DNA of 64,000 bases from NCBI GenBank assembly GCA_963734665.1, contig CAVTIR010000004.1, positions 992,001 through 1,056,000 of the forward strand, read 5' to 3'. Under the pieces are notes generated by a model. That model saw only the letters and a program-made list of their open reading frames with translations. It did not search any database and was not told where the DNA came from. Position 1 is the stretch's first letter, and each line of letters begins with the position of its first letter. Made by a program: the position numbers and the translations under genes. Below are positions 39,997 to 49,108 of the stretch, in pieces. The DNA is from Trebonia sp963734665. GTDB taxonomy: Bacteria > Actinomycetota > Actinomycetes > Streptosporangiales > Streptosporangiaceae.

Positions 39997-41022
39997 CTAA
40001 AGCCGGGAGATCCAGAGAAAGCCGGAGAGCGCGAGGAGGAGGACCACGGCGACGATCACGCCGATGAACGCGTTCGACACGAGCATCGCGACGATGATCG
40101 CCGCGATGATGGCGGTGAGGATCAGCGCCCCGACGACGATCTTCACGTCGGTTGGCATCTCCGGCCCCACGTAGCCGGGGTTGGCCGGCTTGACCCCCCA
40201 CTCCCGTGACGGGACGGGGACGGGCGACACCGCGCGGGGCCCGGTCGGCTGCGGGGCCGGCGTCAGCACCGGCTGCCGCCGGGTCACCGGCGACGCCCCA
40301 GGCGCGGCGGCTGCCACGGGCTCAGGCTCCGGCTCAGGTTCGATCGCGAGGTCATCGTCCGGGATCGGCGCAGCGTCCGGCTCAGGCTCAGGCTCAGGTG
40401 CAGGGCCCAGGCTGGGCGTCGGCAGTCGCGGCTGCTCGGGAACGGGCCGTGACACCGGGATGAACGACCGGGCCGAGCCGGGGACCTGGCCGTCAGGACC
40501 CAGGTAGGCGGTTCCCCAGTCCAGGCCGGCCCCGAAGACGAGCAGGCCTACGCCGCCCGGCCCGACAAGCTCGCGCTGCGACTCGAAGTCCCGCGGGCCG
40601 AACGTTCCCGGCCCCTCAAGCGTCCGCCACCAGCCCACCTCGAGGGCGGCCGAGTACATCCGGCGGGCATCCTCCCGCAGCAGCCGCAGGTCCTCCGCCG
40701 ACAGCGTGAAGGAGTCACGCCCGTCCAGTGAGATCCGGTCGCCGCGGTTCTCGCCGGGCCCGGCCTCAAGGAACCCGTCGACGACCAGGTACGGCCCCTC
40801 GTCATCGGCCCAGCCGAGCCCGTAGAGCAACCCGCCGGCGATCCGCCGCTCCTGGCTCGCGAACTCCGCGGCGGACCGCAGGTCACGCGCGACCTCCGGC
40901 TCCACGAGCACAGCCCCCGGACCGTGCCCGAACACCTCATGCGCGACAAAGGCGCCCCTCGGCCTGTGCGGCGGGTTCACTTCCCCCTGGCCCGTCCGGA
41001 ACGCGGCCCCGCCGTCGGTCAT
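39997..41022 (-). CDS. Membrane-anchored protein with a degenerate JAB/MPN-like domain
   Basis: 341 residues. Residues 15-170 look like an MPN domain: ERRIAGGLLYGLGW at the conserved Glu and VGWWRTLEGPGTFGPRDFESQ aligned with the JAMM motif H-S-H-P-x7-S-x2-D. Both His are replaced (R and L), so it cannot bind zinc in the usual way. A Pro/Glu-rich linker (PEPEPEPD repeats) follows, then two C-terminal helices (about 290-312 and 316-336). The ATG at 41022 has GGGAGAGGGG upstream. The fold assignment is by pattern and needs checking. Convergent with ramB. Confidence 0.55.
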   Translation of the reverse strand: MTDGGAAFRTGQGEVNPPHRPRGAFVAHEVFGHGPGAVLVEPEVARDLRSAAEFASQERRIAGGLLYGLGWADDEGPYLVVDGFLEAGPGENRGDRISLDGRDSFTLSAEDLRLLREDARRMYSAALEVGWWRTLEGPGTFGPRDFESQRELVGPGGVGLLVFGAGLDWGTAYLGPDGQVPGSARSFIPVSRPVPEQPRLPTPSLGPAPEPEPEPDAAPIPDDDLAIEPEPEPEPVAAAAPGASPVTRRQPVLTPAPQPTGPRAVSPVPVPSREWGVKPANPGYVGPEMPTDVKIVVGALILTAIIAAIIVAMLVSNAFIGVIVAVVLLLALSGFLWISRL

Positions 41023-41137
41023 TCCCGCTACCCCTCTCCCTGAGGCGGCCGCTCGCGCCCAGCGGCGCCGGCATAGCGCGACTCTCCGTTTTGAGACTAC
41101 TGGCAACCGGGATCGCTGTTTAGAGAGAATTTCCGTA

Positions 41138-41288
41138 TTGCCCGCGCTCGCCGCCGGCGCGCTGTACCCGCCGTTTTCTCCCTCGCCGCTCGGTCCCTCG
41201 TTCCTCGCTCCGTCCCTCCTCAGTCCGAAAACGGCGGCGCGCGCCTTCGGCTCGCGCTCACGTTGCCCGCGCTCGCCGCCGGCGCGCT
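41138..41288. repeat. 26-bp direct repeats around an inverted repeat
   Basis: The 26-base string beginning TTGCCCGCGCTCGCCGCCGG occurs identically at 41138-41163 and 41263-41288. Between them CCGCCGTTTTC and GAAAACGGCGG form 11-bp arms about 45 bases apart. It lies between the hpaD-like stop and the upstream start of the pseudo-JAMM gene. A small inserted element is possible. Confidence 0.65.
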
Positions 41289-41302
41289 TGGGAGCGGTGC
41301 CT

Positions 41303-42316
41303 TCACTCCGCTGGGGCGGTGAAGCCGTCCGCGCCGACCGTGACCTCGGCGGTCTGGGCGAGCTCGACGACCGGCCGGACCTTGCCGTCCAGGTCGAGCA
41401 CCAGCGACGCGTCGGAGTACCAGGAGGGGATGACCGCGTTCCCCCAGAAATCGCGTCGCCTGGGATCGTGCACCGACCAGCGCAGCACCGGGTGGTCCGG
41501 GTCTCCGGTGTAGTAATCGGACGTGTAGATCTCCAGCCGGTGCCCGTCTGGGTCGCGCAGGTACACGTAAAAAGCGTTGGACACCCCGTGCCGCCCGGGC
41601 CCGCGCTCGATGCACTCCTCGAGGTGCAGCGACCCGATGATGTCGCAGATCCGCAGCACCGAGTGCGGCTCGTGGGCGAAGAACCCGAGGTGATGCAGGC
41701 GCGGCCCCGCGCCGCCGGTGAACGCGACGTCGTGCACGGTCTGCTTGCGGAACATCCAGGCCGCGTAGACGGTCTGGTCGTCCTCGATCGTCTCCGACAG
41801 GCCGAACCCGAGCCCGGTGTAGTACTCCTGTGCCAGGGGCACGTCGGGCACGCAGATGTTGAAGTGGTCGAGCCGCGCGACCTCCGCGCCGCGCCGCAGG
41901 TCGTAGCGTTGCTGCAGCCGCTCGGGGTGCGCGGCGGAGGCGAAGAAGTCGACGGGGAAGCCGAGCGGGTCCTCGACCCGGACGACCTCGCCGAGCCCGC
42001 GCACGGTCCCGGCGGGCACCCGTTCGGTCCGGCACCCGAGGGCCGCGTAGTAGGCCTCCGCCCGCACCAGGTCCTCAGCGGACCGCACCCGGTACCCGAG
42101 CGCCCCGGCGGCCGCCTCTGGCCCGGACCGCACGATCAGGTTGTGATGGGTGAGCTCGTCGTACCCGCGCAGGTACAGCGCGGATGAGTCCTCATAGGTC
42201 ACGACAAAGCCGAGCAGGTCGACCCAGAAGCGCCGCGCCTCCGCCAGGTCGGTCACGACCAGCGTCGCATACGCCGACCGGACGATGTCGGGAACCGGGG
42301 GCAGGGAAGATGACAT
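41303..42316 (-). CDS. hpaD: Homoprotocatechuate (3,4-dihydroxyphenylacetate) 2,3-dioxygenase-like
   Basis: Type I (vicinal oxygen chelate) extradiol dioxygenase of 337 residues opening catechol rings next to the hydroxyls. Metal ligands are visible in LDHFNI (His near 149), LHHLGFF (His near 208) and HRLEIYTSDY (Glu near 261). The actinobacterial MndD/HpaD type is indicated by the C-terminal VLRWSVHDPRRRDFWGN. It lies four bases after the dehydrogenase gene in a three-gene leftward operon whose other products fit homoprotocatechuate breakdown. Confidence 0.85.
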   Translation of the reverse strand: MSSSLPPVPDIVRSAYATLVVTDLAEARRFWVDLLGFVVTYEDSSALYLRGYDELTHHNLIVRSGPEAAAGALGYRVRSAEDLVRAEAYYAALGCRTERVPAGTVRGLGEVVRVEDPLGFPVDFFASAAHPERLQQRYDLRRGAEVARLDHFNICVPDVPLAQEYYTGLGFGLSETIEDDQTVYAAWMFRKQTVHDVAFTGGAGPRLHHLGFFAHEPHSVLRICDIIGSLHLEECIERGPGRHGVSNAFYVYLRDPDGHRLEIYTSDYYTGDPDHPVLRWSVHDPRRRDFWGNAVIPSWYSDASLVLDLDGKVRPVVELAQTAEVTVGADGFTAPAE

Positions 42317-42319
42317 GGC

Positions 42320-43828
42320 TCAGGCTCCAAAGCGCGGTACGAGCGCGACGCCGAGGGCGATGTGCACGATGCGGGACTCGGTGTAGAAGTCGATCGAGTG
42401 CTGCCCGCCTTCCCGGCCGACCCCGCTGTTCTTCACCCCGCCGAATGGGGTCCGCAGGTCTCGCACGTTATGCGAGTTCACCCAGGTCATGCCGGATTCG
42501 ACGAGCGCGGCGACCCGGTGTGCCCGGCGCAGGTCCGACGTCCAGATGTAGGCGGCGAGCCCGTACCGCGTCGCGTTGGCGAGGTGGATGGCCTCCTCCT
42601 CGGACTCGAACGGCGTCACGCAGACGACCGGCCCGAAGATCTCCTCCTGGAAGATCCGCATCGACGGCTTCACGTCGGCGAACACGGTCGCCGCCAGGTA
42701 GTTCCCTGACGGGAGCGCGGCCGGCCGCTGCCCGCCGGCCGCCAGCCGTGCCCCTTCCCGCACGCCGAGGCGCACGTAGGACATGACCCGGTCGTAGTGC
42801 TCCTGGTGGACAAGCGCCCCGATCTCGGTAGCGGGATCCGACGGGTCCCCGACCCTGACGCGGGCCGCGCGCTCGGAGAGCCGCGCGACGAGCGCGTCGT
42901 ACACCGAGCGCTCGGCCAGAATGCGGGAACCAGCGGTGCACCGCTCGCCGTTCAGCGACATCACCCCGAACAAGGCGGAGTCAATCGCCGCGTCGAGGTC
43001 CGCGTCAGCGAAGATGACGCACGGCGACTTCCCGCCGAGCTCCATCGACAGTCCCTTGAGGTTGTCGGCCGCCGACCGCATGATGACCTGCCCGGTGGTG
43101 GTCTCGCCGGTGAACGAGATCCTTGGCACGCCGGGGTGGGCGACGAGCGCCGCGCCGGCCTGCTCGCCGATGCCGTGCACGATGTTGAACACCCCGGCGG
43201 GCACGCCCGCCTCGGTCATGATCTCCGGCAGCAGCGACGCCGACAGCGGCGTCCACTCCGCGGGCTTCAGGACGACCGCAGCGCCCGAGGCGAGGGCCGG
43301 GGCGAGCTTCCACGACTCCAGCATGAACGGCGTGTTCCACGGCGTGATCAGCCCGGCCACGCCTGCCGGGCGCCGCAGCACGTACCCCAGCTGCCCCGGT
43401 GCGGAGAATGCCTCCTCGTGCTGCGCGACGATCACGTCCGCGAAGTACCGGAAGTTCTCCGCCGCCCGCGCCGCCTGCCCCTTCGCCTGCGTGATGGGCA
43501 GCCCGGTGTCGAACGTCTCCATGGCGGCGATGCGCTCAGCGCGCGCCTCGATCCCGTCGGCGACACGGCCCAGGATCTTCGCCCGCGCCCGCGCGGCCAT
43601 CCCCGGCCACGGCCCGCCGGAGAACGCCTCGGCCGCCGCCTCCACGGCCGCCTCGATGTCGTCCACGCCGCCGGCCGCCGCCTGCGCGTACACCCGGTTG
43701 GTCACCGGGTCGGCGACGCCGAACGTGGCGCCGCTGATGCTCGGCACGTGCCGCCCGCCGATGAAGTGCTCGATCTTTTCCGGAAGCTCAAGAGGCTGCG
43801 GCTCGGTCACGGGTTCTCCCATCCTCAT
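42320..43828 (-). CDS. hpaE: 5-carboxymethyl-2-hydroxymuconate semialdehyde dehydrogenase-like
   Basis: NAD-dependent aldehyde dehydrogenase of 502 residues. Motifs: PWNTPFMLESWK, the Glu in MELGGKSPCVIFADADLD, catalytic Cys in NGERCTAGS (near 297) and EEIFGPVVCVTPF. In the hpa pathway it oxidises the ring-cleavage product of the dioxygenase encoded next to it. The substrate assignment rests on context. Start MGEPVTEPQ or MRMGEP at 43828. Confidence 0.83.
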   Translation of the reverse strand: MRMGEPVTEPQPLELPEKIEHFIGGRHVPSISGATFGVADPVTNRVYAQAAAGGVDDIEAAVEAAAEAFSGGPWPGMAARARAKILGRVADGIEARAERIAAMETFDTGLPITQAKGQAARAAENFRYFADVIVAQHEEAFSAPGQLGYVLRRPAGVAGLITPWNTPFMLESWKLAPALASGAAVVLKPAEWTPLSASLLPEIMTEAGVPAGVFNIVHGIGEQAGAALVAHPGVPRISFTGETTTGQVIMRSAADNLKGLSMELGGKSPCVIFADADLDAAIDSALFGVMSLNGERCTAGSRILAERSVYDALVARLSERAARVRVGDPSDPATEIGALVHQEHYDRVMSYVRLGVREGARLAAGGQRPAALPSGNYLAATVFADVKPSMRIFQEEIFGPVVCVTPFESEEEAIHLANATRYGLAAYIWTSDLRRAHRVAALVESGMTWVNSHNVRDLRTPFGGVKNSGVGREGGQHSIDFYTESRIVHIALGVALVPRFGA

Positions 43829-43857
43829 CCCGAACGTGTTCTTGCTTCGCGCTCCGG

Positions 43858-44796
43858 CTACACCGCTACCTTGGCAACCGGCCCGTCAAGCACGGGTGCG
43901 CCTTCTTTCAGCAGCCGCAGCGCGGTCGCCTGGCCGGCCTCGGTGAGCGGCACCAGCGGCGGCCGGACGAACCCGGAGCCGATGAGCCCGGCCTGCGCCA
44001 GGACCCACTTGGCGGCCGCCGGGTTGGTCTCCGTGAAGATCACGTCGGTCACCGGGTGCAGCGCGAAGTGCAGGTCGCGCGCCTTGTCGTACTCCCCGTT
44101 CTCCCAGTGCTCGTACATGCGAGCGACGGCGCGCGGCGCCAGGTTGGCGGTCGCGGAGACGAACCCGACCCCGCCGAGGGACAGCAGCGGCAGGCACAGC
44201 AGCTCGATCCCCGACCACATCAGCGTGTCCCGGCCGGCGACGTGCAGCACGCGCGAGAAATGCTCGAAGTCCTTCGTGGTCTCCTTGACTCCCACGATGT
44301 TGGCGTGCGCTCGCCGCAGGCGGGCCACCGTCTCTGGCGCGATGTCGACCGCGGTCCGCGACGGCACGTTGTAGGCGATCATCGGCAGGTCCGGGAACTC
44401 CCGCGCGACCGTGTCGTACCAGTGGAACAGGCCCTCCTGGGTGGGCCGCGCGTAGTACGGGGTGATGATCAGCACCGCGTCCGCGCCCGCGTCCCGCGCG
44501 ATCGCGGTCAGCTCAAGGGTCTCGTCCAGCTTGGCCGACCCGGTCCCGGGTACGAACGGCACCCGGTCGCCGATCTCATCGGCGGCAGCCCGGATCGCGG
44601 CCGCGCGCTCGGTGGTCGACTGCGCAGACGGCTCCCCGGTGGACCCGCCAAGGGAGATCCCGTGGCTCCCGGATTCCAGCTGCCATCGGATCAGGTTCCG
44701 CAGCCCGTCGAGGTCGGCCGCCCCGTCAGCGGCAAACGGCGACACAACGGGCGCGATAGACCCGCGAATCCGCGTGGGGTCACTCCGGAACCTCAC
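43858..44796 (-). CDS. DapA-family (class I) aldolase/synthase in the hpa operon
   Basis: 312 residues, N-acetylneuraminate lyase/DHDPS superfamily. The Schiff-base Lys is in IVGVKETT (near 170), with YNVPSRT (Tyr near 143) and GGSTGEPSAQS (the GxTGE loop). In this operon it may replace the HpaI-type aldolase or act on a downstream keto acid. A lysine-biosynthesis role is unlikely. GTG at 44796 has AGAGGGG upstream. The frame continues to an ATG at 44919, and a near-leaderless GTG at 44889 is possible given the promoter at 44900-44929. Confidence 0.78.
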   Translation of the reverse strand: MRFRSDPTRIRGSIAPVVSPFAADGAADLDGLRNLIRWQLESGSHGISLGGSTGEPSAQSTTERAAAIRAAADEIGDRVPFVPGTGSAKLDETLELTAIARDAGADAVLIITPYYARPTQEGLFHWYDTVAREFPDLPMIAYNVPSRTAVDIAPETVARLRRAHANIVGVKETTKDFEHFSRVLHVAGRDTLMWSGIELLCLPLLSLGGVGFVSATANLAPRAVARMYEHWENGEYDKARDLHFALHPVTDVIFTETNPAAAKWVLAQAGLIGSGFVRPPLVPLTEAGQATALRLLKEGAPVLDGPVAKVAV

Positions 44797-45097
44797 TGGA
44801 CGGCCCCTCTCATCCTCGGCTGGTCTCACAGCCACCCTGTCATGCGGTGCGCAACCAGGTACAGCCCCGCGGGCCGCGGGCCCTGCCACGGTGATGAAAA
44901 TCGTATATGACTTTGCCATGCCGCGACAGGGGCGGCGTTACCAGCCTTCCATCGCCCCCGGCAGCTCAAGCACCCCGTCTCGCCGCGTCCGCGCGACGAC
45001 CTCAGCGCGCCGGGGATGTGCGCCGGCGTCGGCGAGCTCCCGGGCACGAGGAACAGCGGGTAGGTAGCCGCCGGGGACCAGCCGGGTTCCAAGGCTG
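44797..45097. other. Leader and upstream region of the hpa operon
   Basis: About 100 bases of leader and a promoter module at 44900-44929. The remainder up to 45097 has no recognisable gene. Confidence 0.4.
44900..44929 (-). promoter_or_regulatory. hpa-type promoter module, copy 1
   Basis: Read leftward: CTGTC, 17 bases, then TATACGAT. CGGCATGGCA, close to a palindrome, lies in the spacer. The same layout with the same 30-base length occurs at 52804-52833 before the FAH/RraA gene (there CGGCATGCCA). The 10-mer ATCGTATATG is identical in both. Probably a -10 element plus regulator site. Confidence 0.6.
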
Positions 45098-45316
45098 TCA
45101 CTTGGTGGCGGCCTCGAGCTTGGCGCGGACCTTGTCCGCGTCGGGATGCCCCAGGGAATCGAGGATGCCGAGCGTCTCGACCTGTCCGGCCGCCCGAAGA
45201 TCCCTGCTTCTCTCGGGGTCTAGGCCGTCGCAGTAGCCGCTGTCAGCGAGCCGGCGCAACTCACAGGCACTGAGCAGGGCTTTAGTGATCAACAGGTGCA
45301 GCGCGAGGCGACGCAC
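45098..45316 (-). pseudogene. Possible remnant of a TPR-type regulator
   Basis: A 72-codon frame ending LGILDSLGHPDADKVRAKLEA, which resembles the last TPR-like helices of actinobacterial STAND/SARP regulators. The upstream part is not recognisable and no domain is complete. Possibly a fragment of the same kind as 47740-48818. A chance frame cannot be excluded. Confidence 0.3.
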
Positions 45317-45352
45317 GAAGTGCCGTCGACGAGTTCCTGATGCGGCCGCGAG

Positions 45353-46054
45353 TTACTGTGTACTGGCCGCCAGGCCAACGGCCTCTGCGAGCTGGGCCTT
45401 GCGGGCGGAAGCGTACGTGTGCACGTACTCCTGGCCGGACAACCGGGCGATCGCCGCCATTACCTGGTCGGCGATCGCGCCGCGTGCCCGCGCCGACGGC
45501 ATGCCTGTGACGTCATCGAAGGTCATCGGCTCCCCTATGCGCACCTCGATGCGGTGCGGACGCGGGATCCGGCTGCCTGGCGGCAGCATCTGGCGGGTGC
45601 CGGTCATAGCAACCGGGACGACCGGGGCGCCGGACCGGAGGACCAGGTAGCCGATTCCCGAGCGCCCGCGGTAGAGGCGCCCGTCCGGGGACCGCGTGCC
45701 TTCCGGGTAGAAGCCGAGGAGCTGGCCGTCGCGCAGGAGTTCCAGCGCCGCGTCCAGCGTCGCCTGCGCGGCGCGGGGATCGGCACGGTCGATCGTCAGC
45801 TGGCTGGTCGAGCGCAGGTACGCAGCCCATGCCCGCCCGGCTGGCCCGCGCGCGGTGAAGTACTCGGCCTTGGCGGGGAAGGTCACCGGCCGGTCGAGCA
45901 GCAGCGGCAGGTAGACCGAGTCGATGACGGACAGGTGGTTGGAGGCGAGGATCGCCGGCCCCGACGCCGGTACGCCGGCTCCGCCCAGGAGACGGGGCCG
46001 GCCGCAGGCCCGCAGGAGCGGCCCGGCAACGAGCCGGGAAAGCTGGTACGGCAA
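45353..46054 (-). CDS. 1-acyl-sn-glycerol-3-phosphate acyltransferase (PlsC family)
   Basis: The 233-residue protein has the acyltransferase block I NHLSVIDSVYLP (H-x4-D) and block III FYPEGTRSPDGRLYRGRSGI, with PAKAEYF between. It adds an acyl chain to lysophosphatidate or a similar lipid at the membrane. The start is TTG at 46054 (PYQLSRLVAG), with AAAGG upstream. Actinomycetes carry several paralogues; the specific acceptor is unknown. Stands alone on the minus strand. Confidence 0.87.
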   Translation of the reverse strand: MPYQLSRLVAGPLLRACGRPRLLGGAGVPASGPAILASNHLSVIDSVYLPLLLDRPVTFPAKAEYFTARGPAGRAWAAYLRSTSQLTIDRADPRAAQATLDAALELLRDGQLLGFYPEGTRSPDGRLYRGRSGIGYLVLRSGAPVVPVAMTGTRQMLPPGSRIPRPHRIEVRIGEPMTFDDVTGMPSARARGAIADQVMAAIARLSGQEYVHTYASARKAQLAEAVGLAASTQ

Positions 46055-46178
46055 CAGGTGCGCCTTTCACTATTCGGCGAGGAAGGGCATAAAGGGACCA
46101 CGGCGTCCAGCGCCGTGAACCGTCAAACAACGCGATGGTGACAAGCACGGTCCGTCCCTTCCGATGTCAGTAGCTCTG

Positions 46179-46766
46179 TTAGCACCCGGGGCCGAGGTGC
46201 GCGTCGAGCGCGGCCTGAAGCAGGGGACCGGGGTCCGTGAGCCCGGTCGCGAGCTGGAGGCTGCCCCAGCCCCACAGCTGGGCGATGCCGTGCAGGTTCG
46301 CCCACAGTGCGCCGGCGACGACCTCGGGAGCGGCGCCCGCCGGCGGCTGCGCGTCGGCGACCAGCGTGGTGACCATGCGGAACAGCGGCAAGCTGACCTC
46401 CCGCAGCCCCAGCCGACTGCTTTCCAGCAGGTCGTGGCGGAACATCAGCTCGTACATGCCGCGGTTGGACGCCGCGAAGTCCAGGTAGGCCCGGCCCAGC
46501 GCCGCCAGCCGGGAGCGGGGGTCTTCCGTGCTGCCCGCGGCGGCCTCGCCGAGCTTCGCGGCCAGGCCGGCGAAGCCCCGCCGCGCGACAGCGGACAGCA
46601 GCTCAAGGTGCGTCGGGAAGTACCGCCGGGGTGCCCCGTGGGATACCCCGGCCCGCCGCGCGATCTCCCGCAGCGACACCGCAGCGGTGCCCCCGCTGGT
46701 CACCAGCTCCACGCCGGCGTCGATCAGCCGGTCGCGGAGCCCGGCTTCCAGCCCGTTCACAGGCAC
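46179..46766 (-). CDS. TetR/AcrR-family regulator
   Basis: 195 residues with an N-terminal TetR helix-turn-helix (AAVSLREIARRAGVSHGAPRRYFPTHLELL, about 28-57) and a C-terminal ligand domain containing YELMFRHDLL and HGIAQLWGWG, of the TetR_C_33-like (WHG) kind. It is divergent from an enoyl-CoA hydratase gene. Two matching palindromes lie between, so it very likely represses both. An acyl-CoA ligand is plausible by context. Confidence 0.88.
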   Translation of the reverse strand: MPVNGLEAGLRDRLIDAGVELVTSGGTAAVSLREIARRAGVSHGAPRRYFPTHLELLSAVARRGFAGLAAKLGEAAAGSTEDPRSRLAALGRAYLDFAASNRGMYELMFRHDLLESSRLGLREVSLPLFRMVTTLVADAQPPAGAAPEVVAGALWANLHGIAQLWGWGSLQLATGLTDPGPLLQAALDAHLGPGC

Positions 46767-46767
46767 A

Positions 46768-46813
46768 TGTCTACCACAGCGAGTAGACAGTGTCTACGAG
46801 CAGGTGGTAGACA
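46768..46813. promoter_or_regulatory. Double TetR operator
   Basis: Two copies of TGTCTAC-N8/9-GTAGACA: 46768-46789 and 46791-46813. The arms are identical. They fill the space between the regulator start (46766) and the hydratase start (46821), so occupancy would block both genes. Confidence 0.85.
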
Positions 46814-46820
46814 AGTGGCC

Positions 46821-47516
46821 ATGACTGACTTCCGTCCCGGCTCGCCGCTGGTGCTGGCCAGCGGGCCCGACGACAGCGGCGTCGCCGTCGTCACGCTCAA
46901 CCGGCCAGGGAAGAAGAACGCGCTGTCCATCGCACTGCGCGAGGAAGCCGTCGCCATCCTCGGCCGGCTCGCGGACGATCCGGCCGTCAAGACCCTGGTC
47001 GTCACCGGGAGCGGCGGCTGCTTCAGCGCAGGCTTCGACCTGCGGGAATTCACCCTGACCGACCCGGACCACACCGAACGCCTCTGGCGATCCTCGGACC
47101 TGTTCCATCACGCGGTGCTCCGCTTCCCTGTGCCGGTCATCGCGGCCGTTGACGGGATCGCCTACGGCGGCGGGTTCGACCTCGCCGTCCTGTGCGACCT
47201 GCGCATCGCGACGCACCGCGCGGCCTTCGCCCATCCCGAGGCCGCGCTCGGGCCGGTGGTCTACGGGCCGCTGCACGACCTGGTGGGCGGCGCCATCGCC
47301 CGCGAACTGGTCCTGACCGGCCGCGAGATCGACGCACGGGAAGCCCTGCGGCTGCACCTCGTCACCGAGCTCACCGACCCCGGCGAGCTAACGGACCGGG
47401 CCCTGGGACTGGCCCGGCAGGTCTCCCGCGCGCCCCGCGAAGTCCTGGTACGGAACAAGGCGAAGTTCACGGCCCGTTCCGCTATCTCCCCGGAGACGCC
47501 GACACTCGACCTGTAA
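46821..47516 (+). CDS. Enoyl-CoA hydratase/isomerase family protein
   Basis: 231-residue crotonase-fold protein. The oxyanion-hole residues sit in NRPGKKNALS and SGGCFSAGFDLREF, then AAVDGIAYGGGFDLAVLCD. HPEAALGPVVYG holds the position of the catalytic Glu (E in HPEAALG), while the second Glu position is not clear. ATG at 46821. The end NKAKFTARSA fits the trimerisation helix. Regulated by the adjacent TetR protein. Substrate unknown. Confidence 0.87.
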   Translation: MTDFRPGSPLVLASGPDDSGVAVVTLNRPGKKNALSIALREEAVAILGRLADDPAVKTLVVTGSGGCFSAGFDLREFTLTDPDHTERLWRSSDLFHHAVLRFPVPVIAAVDGIAYGGGFDLAVLCDLRIATHRAAFAHPEAALGPVVYGPLHDLVGGAIARELVLTGREIDAREALRLHLVTELTDPGELTDRALGLARQVSRAPREVLVRNKAKFTARSAISPETPTLDL

Positions 47517-47739
47517 CGACCACCTGCCGACGGCTGGCAGGTCCCCCGCGAGTGCCTCAAGGACTAACCAGCGCGACCGTGCCGCCTCCTGCGCCAGGCC
47601 ATGGGCCGTGCGCCGCCTCGCCGGCCGCTCTCGTCGTGCGGATGTCATGAGGGACCGCGATTGAGACGGCCGGGGTTAGCCCGGATCTTGCCCATGCCGA
47701 CCTCCGGCCGGTCCGCCTCGCGGTCCTGGCTCATCTCGC

Positions 47740-48818
47740 TCACGATAAGGGGCGGGTCAGCTTGGCGCGGATCTCGGCCGCGGTCTTGTGATCGTGCAGG
47801 TCAAGGAAGACGAGCGCACGCTGCCACGCTTCGCGTGCCCGTGGCTCGTCCCCGGCCGCGTGGCGGGCTTCGGCGAGAGCGCACAAGGACATCACCTCCG
47901 GGCCTACGAACCCGAGTGCCCGGAAGGTGCTGGCCGCCCGCTCGTAGCAGCGGGCGGCCTCGGCGAAGTCCCGCTGCTTGTCCGCGAGATAGCCGAGGTT
48001 GCCCCAGGTCATGCCTTCCATGGACGGGTGGCTGGTCTCTTCGATCAGGGACAGCGCCTGCAAGCAGAGGGTGCGTGCCCTGCCGCGGCTGCCGGTCAGG
48101 CCAACCCAGTCCCTAATGCTGGCGCTGCGGGAGAGGAAGTGCGTCATGGTCCAGGGGATCTGCCAGCCACGGCGGTCAGGCAGGCCGGCGGCGAGGGCAA
48201 TCGCTGCGAGCAGCACCTGGAACTCGGCCTCGAACCAGGCCATCGCCTCCCAGTAGCCGCTGATCTGCTCCGCGGCGACCCCGGGCACGGGCGGGTCAAG
48301 GGAAAGCGGCACCTCGGTCGGCTCGATCACCAGCGCGCCCGCGTGCGCGGTGTGCAGGTAGTGGTCAAGGAGCCGGTCGGTGGTTCCCCCGCGTCGCCGC
48401 GGGCCAGGTCGATGGAGTAGGCGCGGAGCAGGTCATGCAGGGTGTACCGGTTTGGGGCGTGCTCGGTGACCAGGTGGGCGCGCGCGAGCGCGTGCAGGAG
48501 CCGGCGGGTGGCGGGCTGGTCGGCGGCGGCCAGGCTGGCGGCGGCGGGGACGCTGAGGTCAGGTCCTGGGTGAAGCCCGAGCAGCCGGAACAGCAGTGCC
48601 GCGTCGGCCGGGAGCTGATCGTAGGACCAGGAGAAGACGGCGCGGACGCTGGCGGCCGGGTCGGCCGCGTCGAGGGCGTCCAGGCGGCTGGCCGTGTCAC
48701 GGAGCTCGGCGGCTAGCGCTGACAGCGGCAAGCGAGGCCGGTCGGCAGCGCGGGCCGCGGCGACCGCTAGGGCCAGTGGCAGGCAAGCGCACTGGGCGGC
48801 GATTTGGGCGGTCGCCAT
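47740..48818 (-). pseudogene. STAND (AfsR/NB-ARC-TPR) regulator remnant, frameshifted
   Basis: The first frame (48818-48327) gives CACLPLALAVAAARAADRP, SWSYDQLPADAALLFRLLGLHPGPDLS and NRYTLHDLLRAY, the C-terminal half of an AfsR-type NB-ARC domain. Near 48385 the frame breaks. The continuation TDRLLDHYLHTAHAGALVIEP runs into the second frame (48330-47740), which has TPR-like helices (NLGYLADKQRDFAEAARCYERA). The N-terminal DNA-binding and P-loop parts are missing. It is a truncated and frameshifted gene beside the NACHT island. Confidence 0.78.
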
Positions 48819-49108
48819 GGACCGCCGTCCCGCCGTCCGGTTCCGTGCCTGACCCGCGCGATTCAGGGTACGTCAGTCAGCCGCGCGGCGGCCAATATCT
48901 TTCGCGTGCCAAGACCGAACGCGCGCACCGGCGGACGTCCGCGTCAGCCCGGCAGCCGGCCGAAGAATGCCTGCACCGGCGGTAATCCCAGCACCGTCCG
49001 GCGTCAGCCCGCCACCCCTATAAGCACCAAAGTCGAGTTACATGATTGTGATGACTATTATTGTTATAATGCTGATCCGTTGGGTGTGATTGCCCCAGAC
49101 TGTCTGTC
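48819..49108. other. Boundary region before the NACHT gene
   Basis: 290 bases in which base composition shifts from G/C-rich (to about 49015) to A/T-rich. Two related stretches (48915-48955 and 48961-49013, each with CACCGGCGG and CGTCAGCCCG) form a degenerate direct repeat at the boundary. Confidence 0.5.
49065..49070 (+). promoter_or_regulatory. Consensus -10 element of the NACHT gene
   Basis: A perfect TATAAT, rare in this genome, lies 38 bases before the GTG start, within an A/T-rich stretch (49038-49079). No good -35 hexamer at 16-18 bases was found. Confidence 0.5.
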
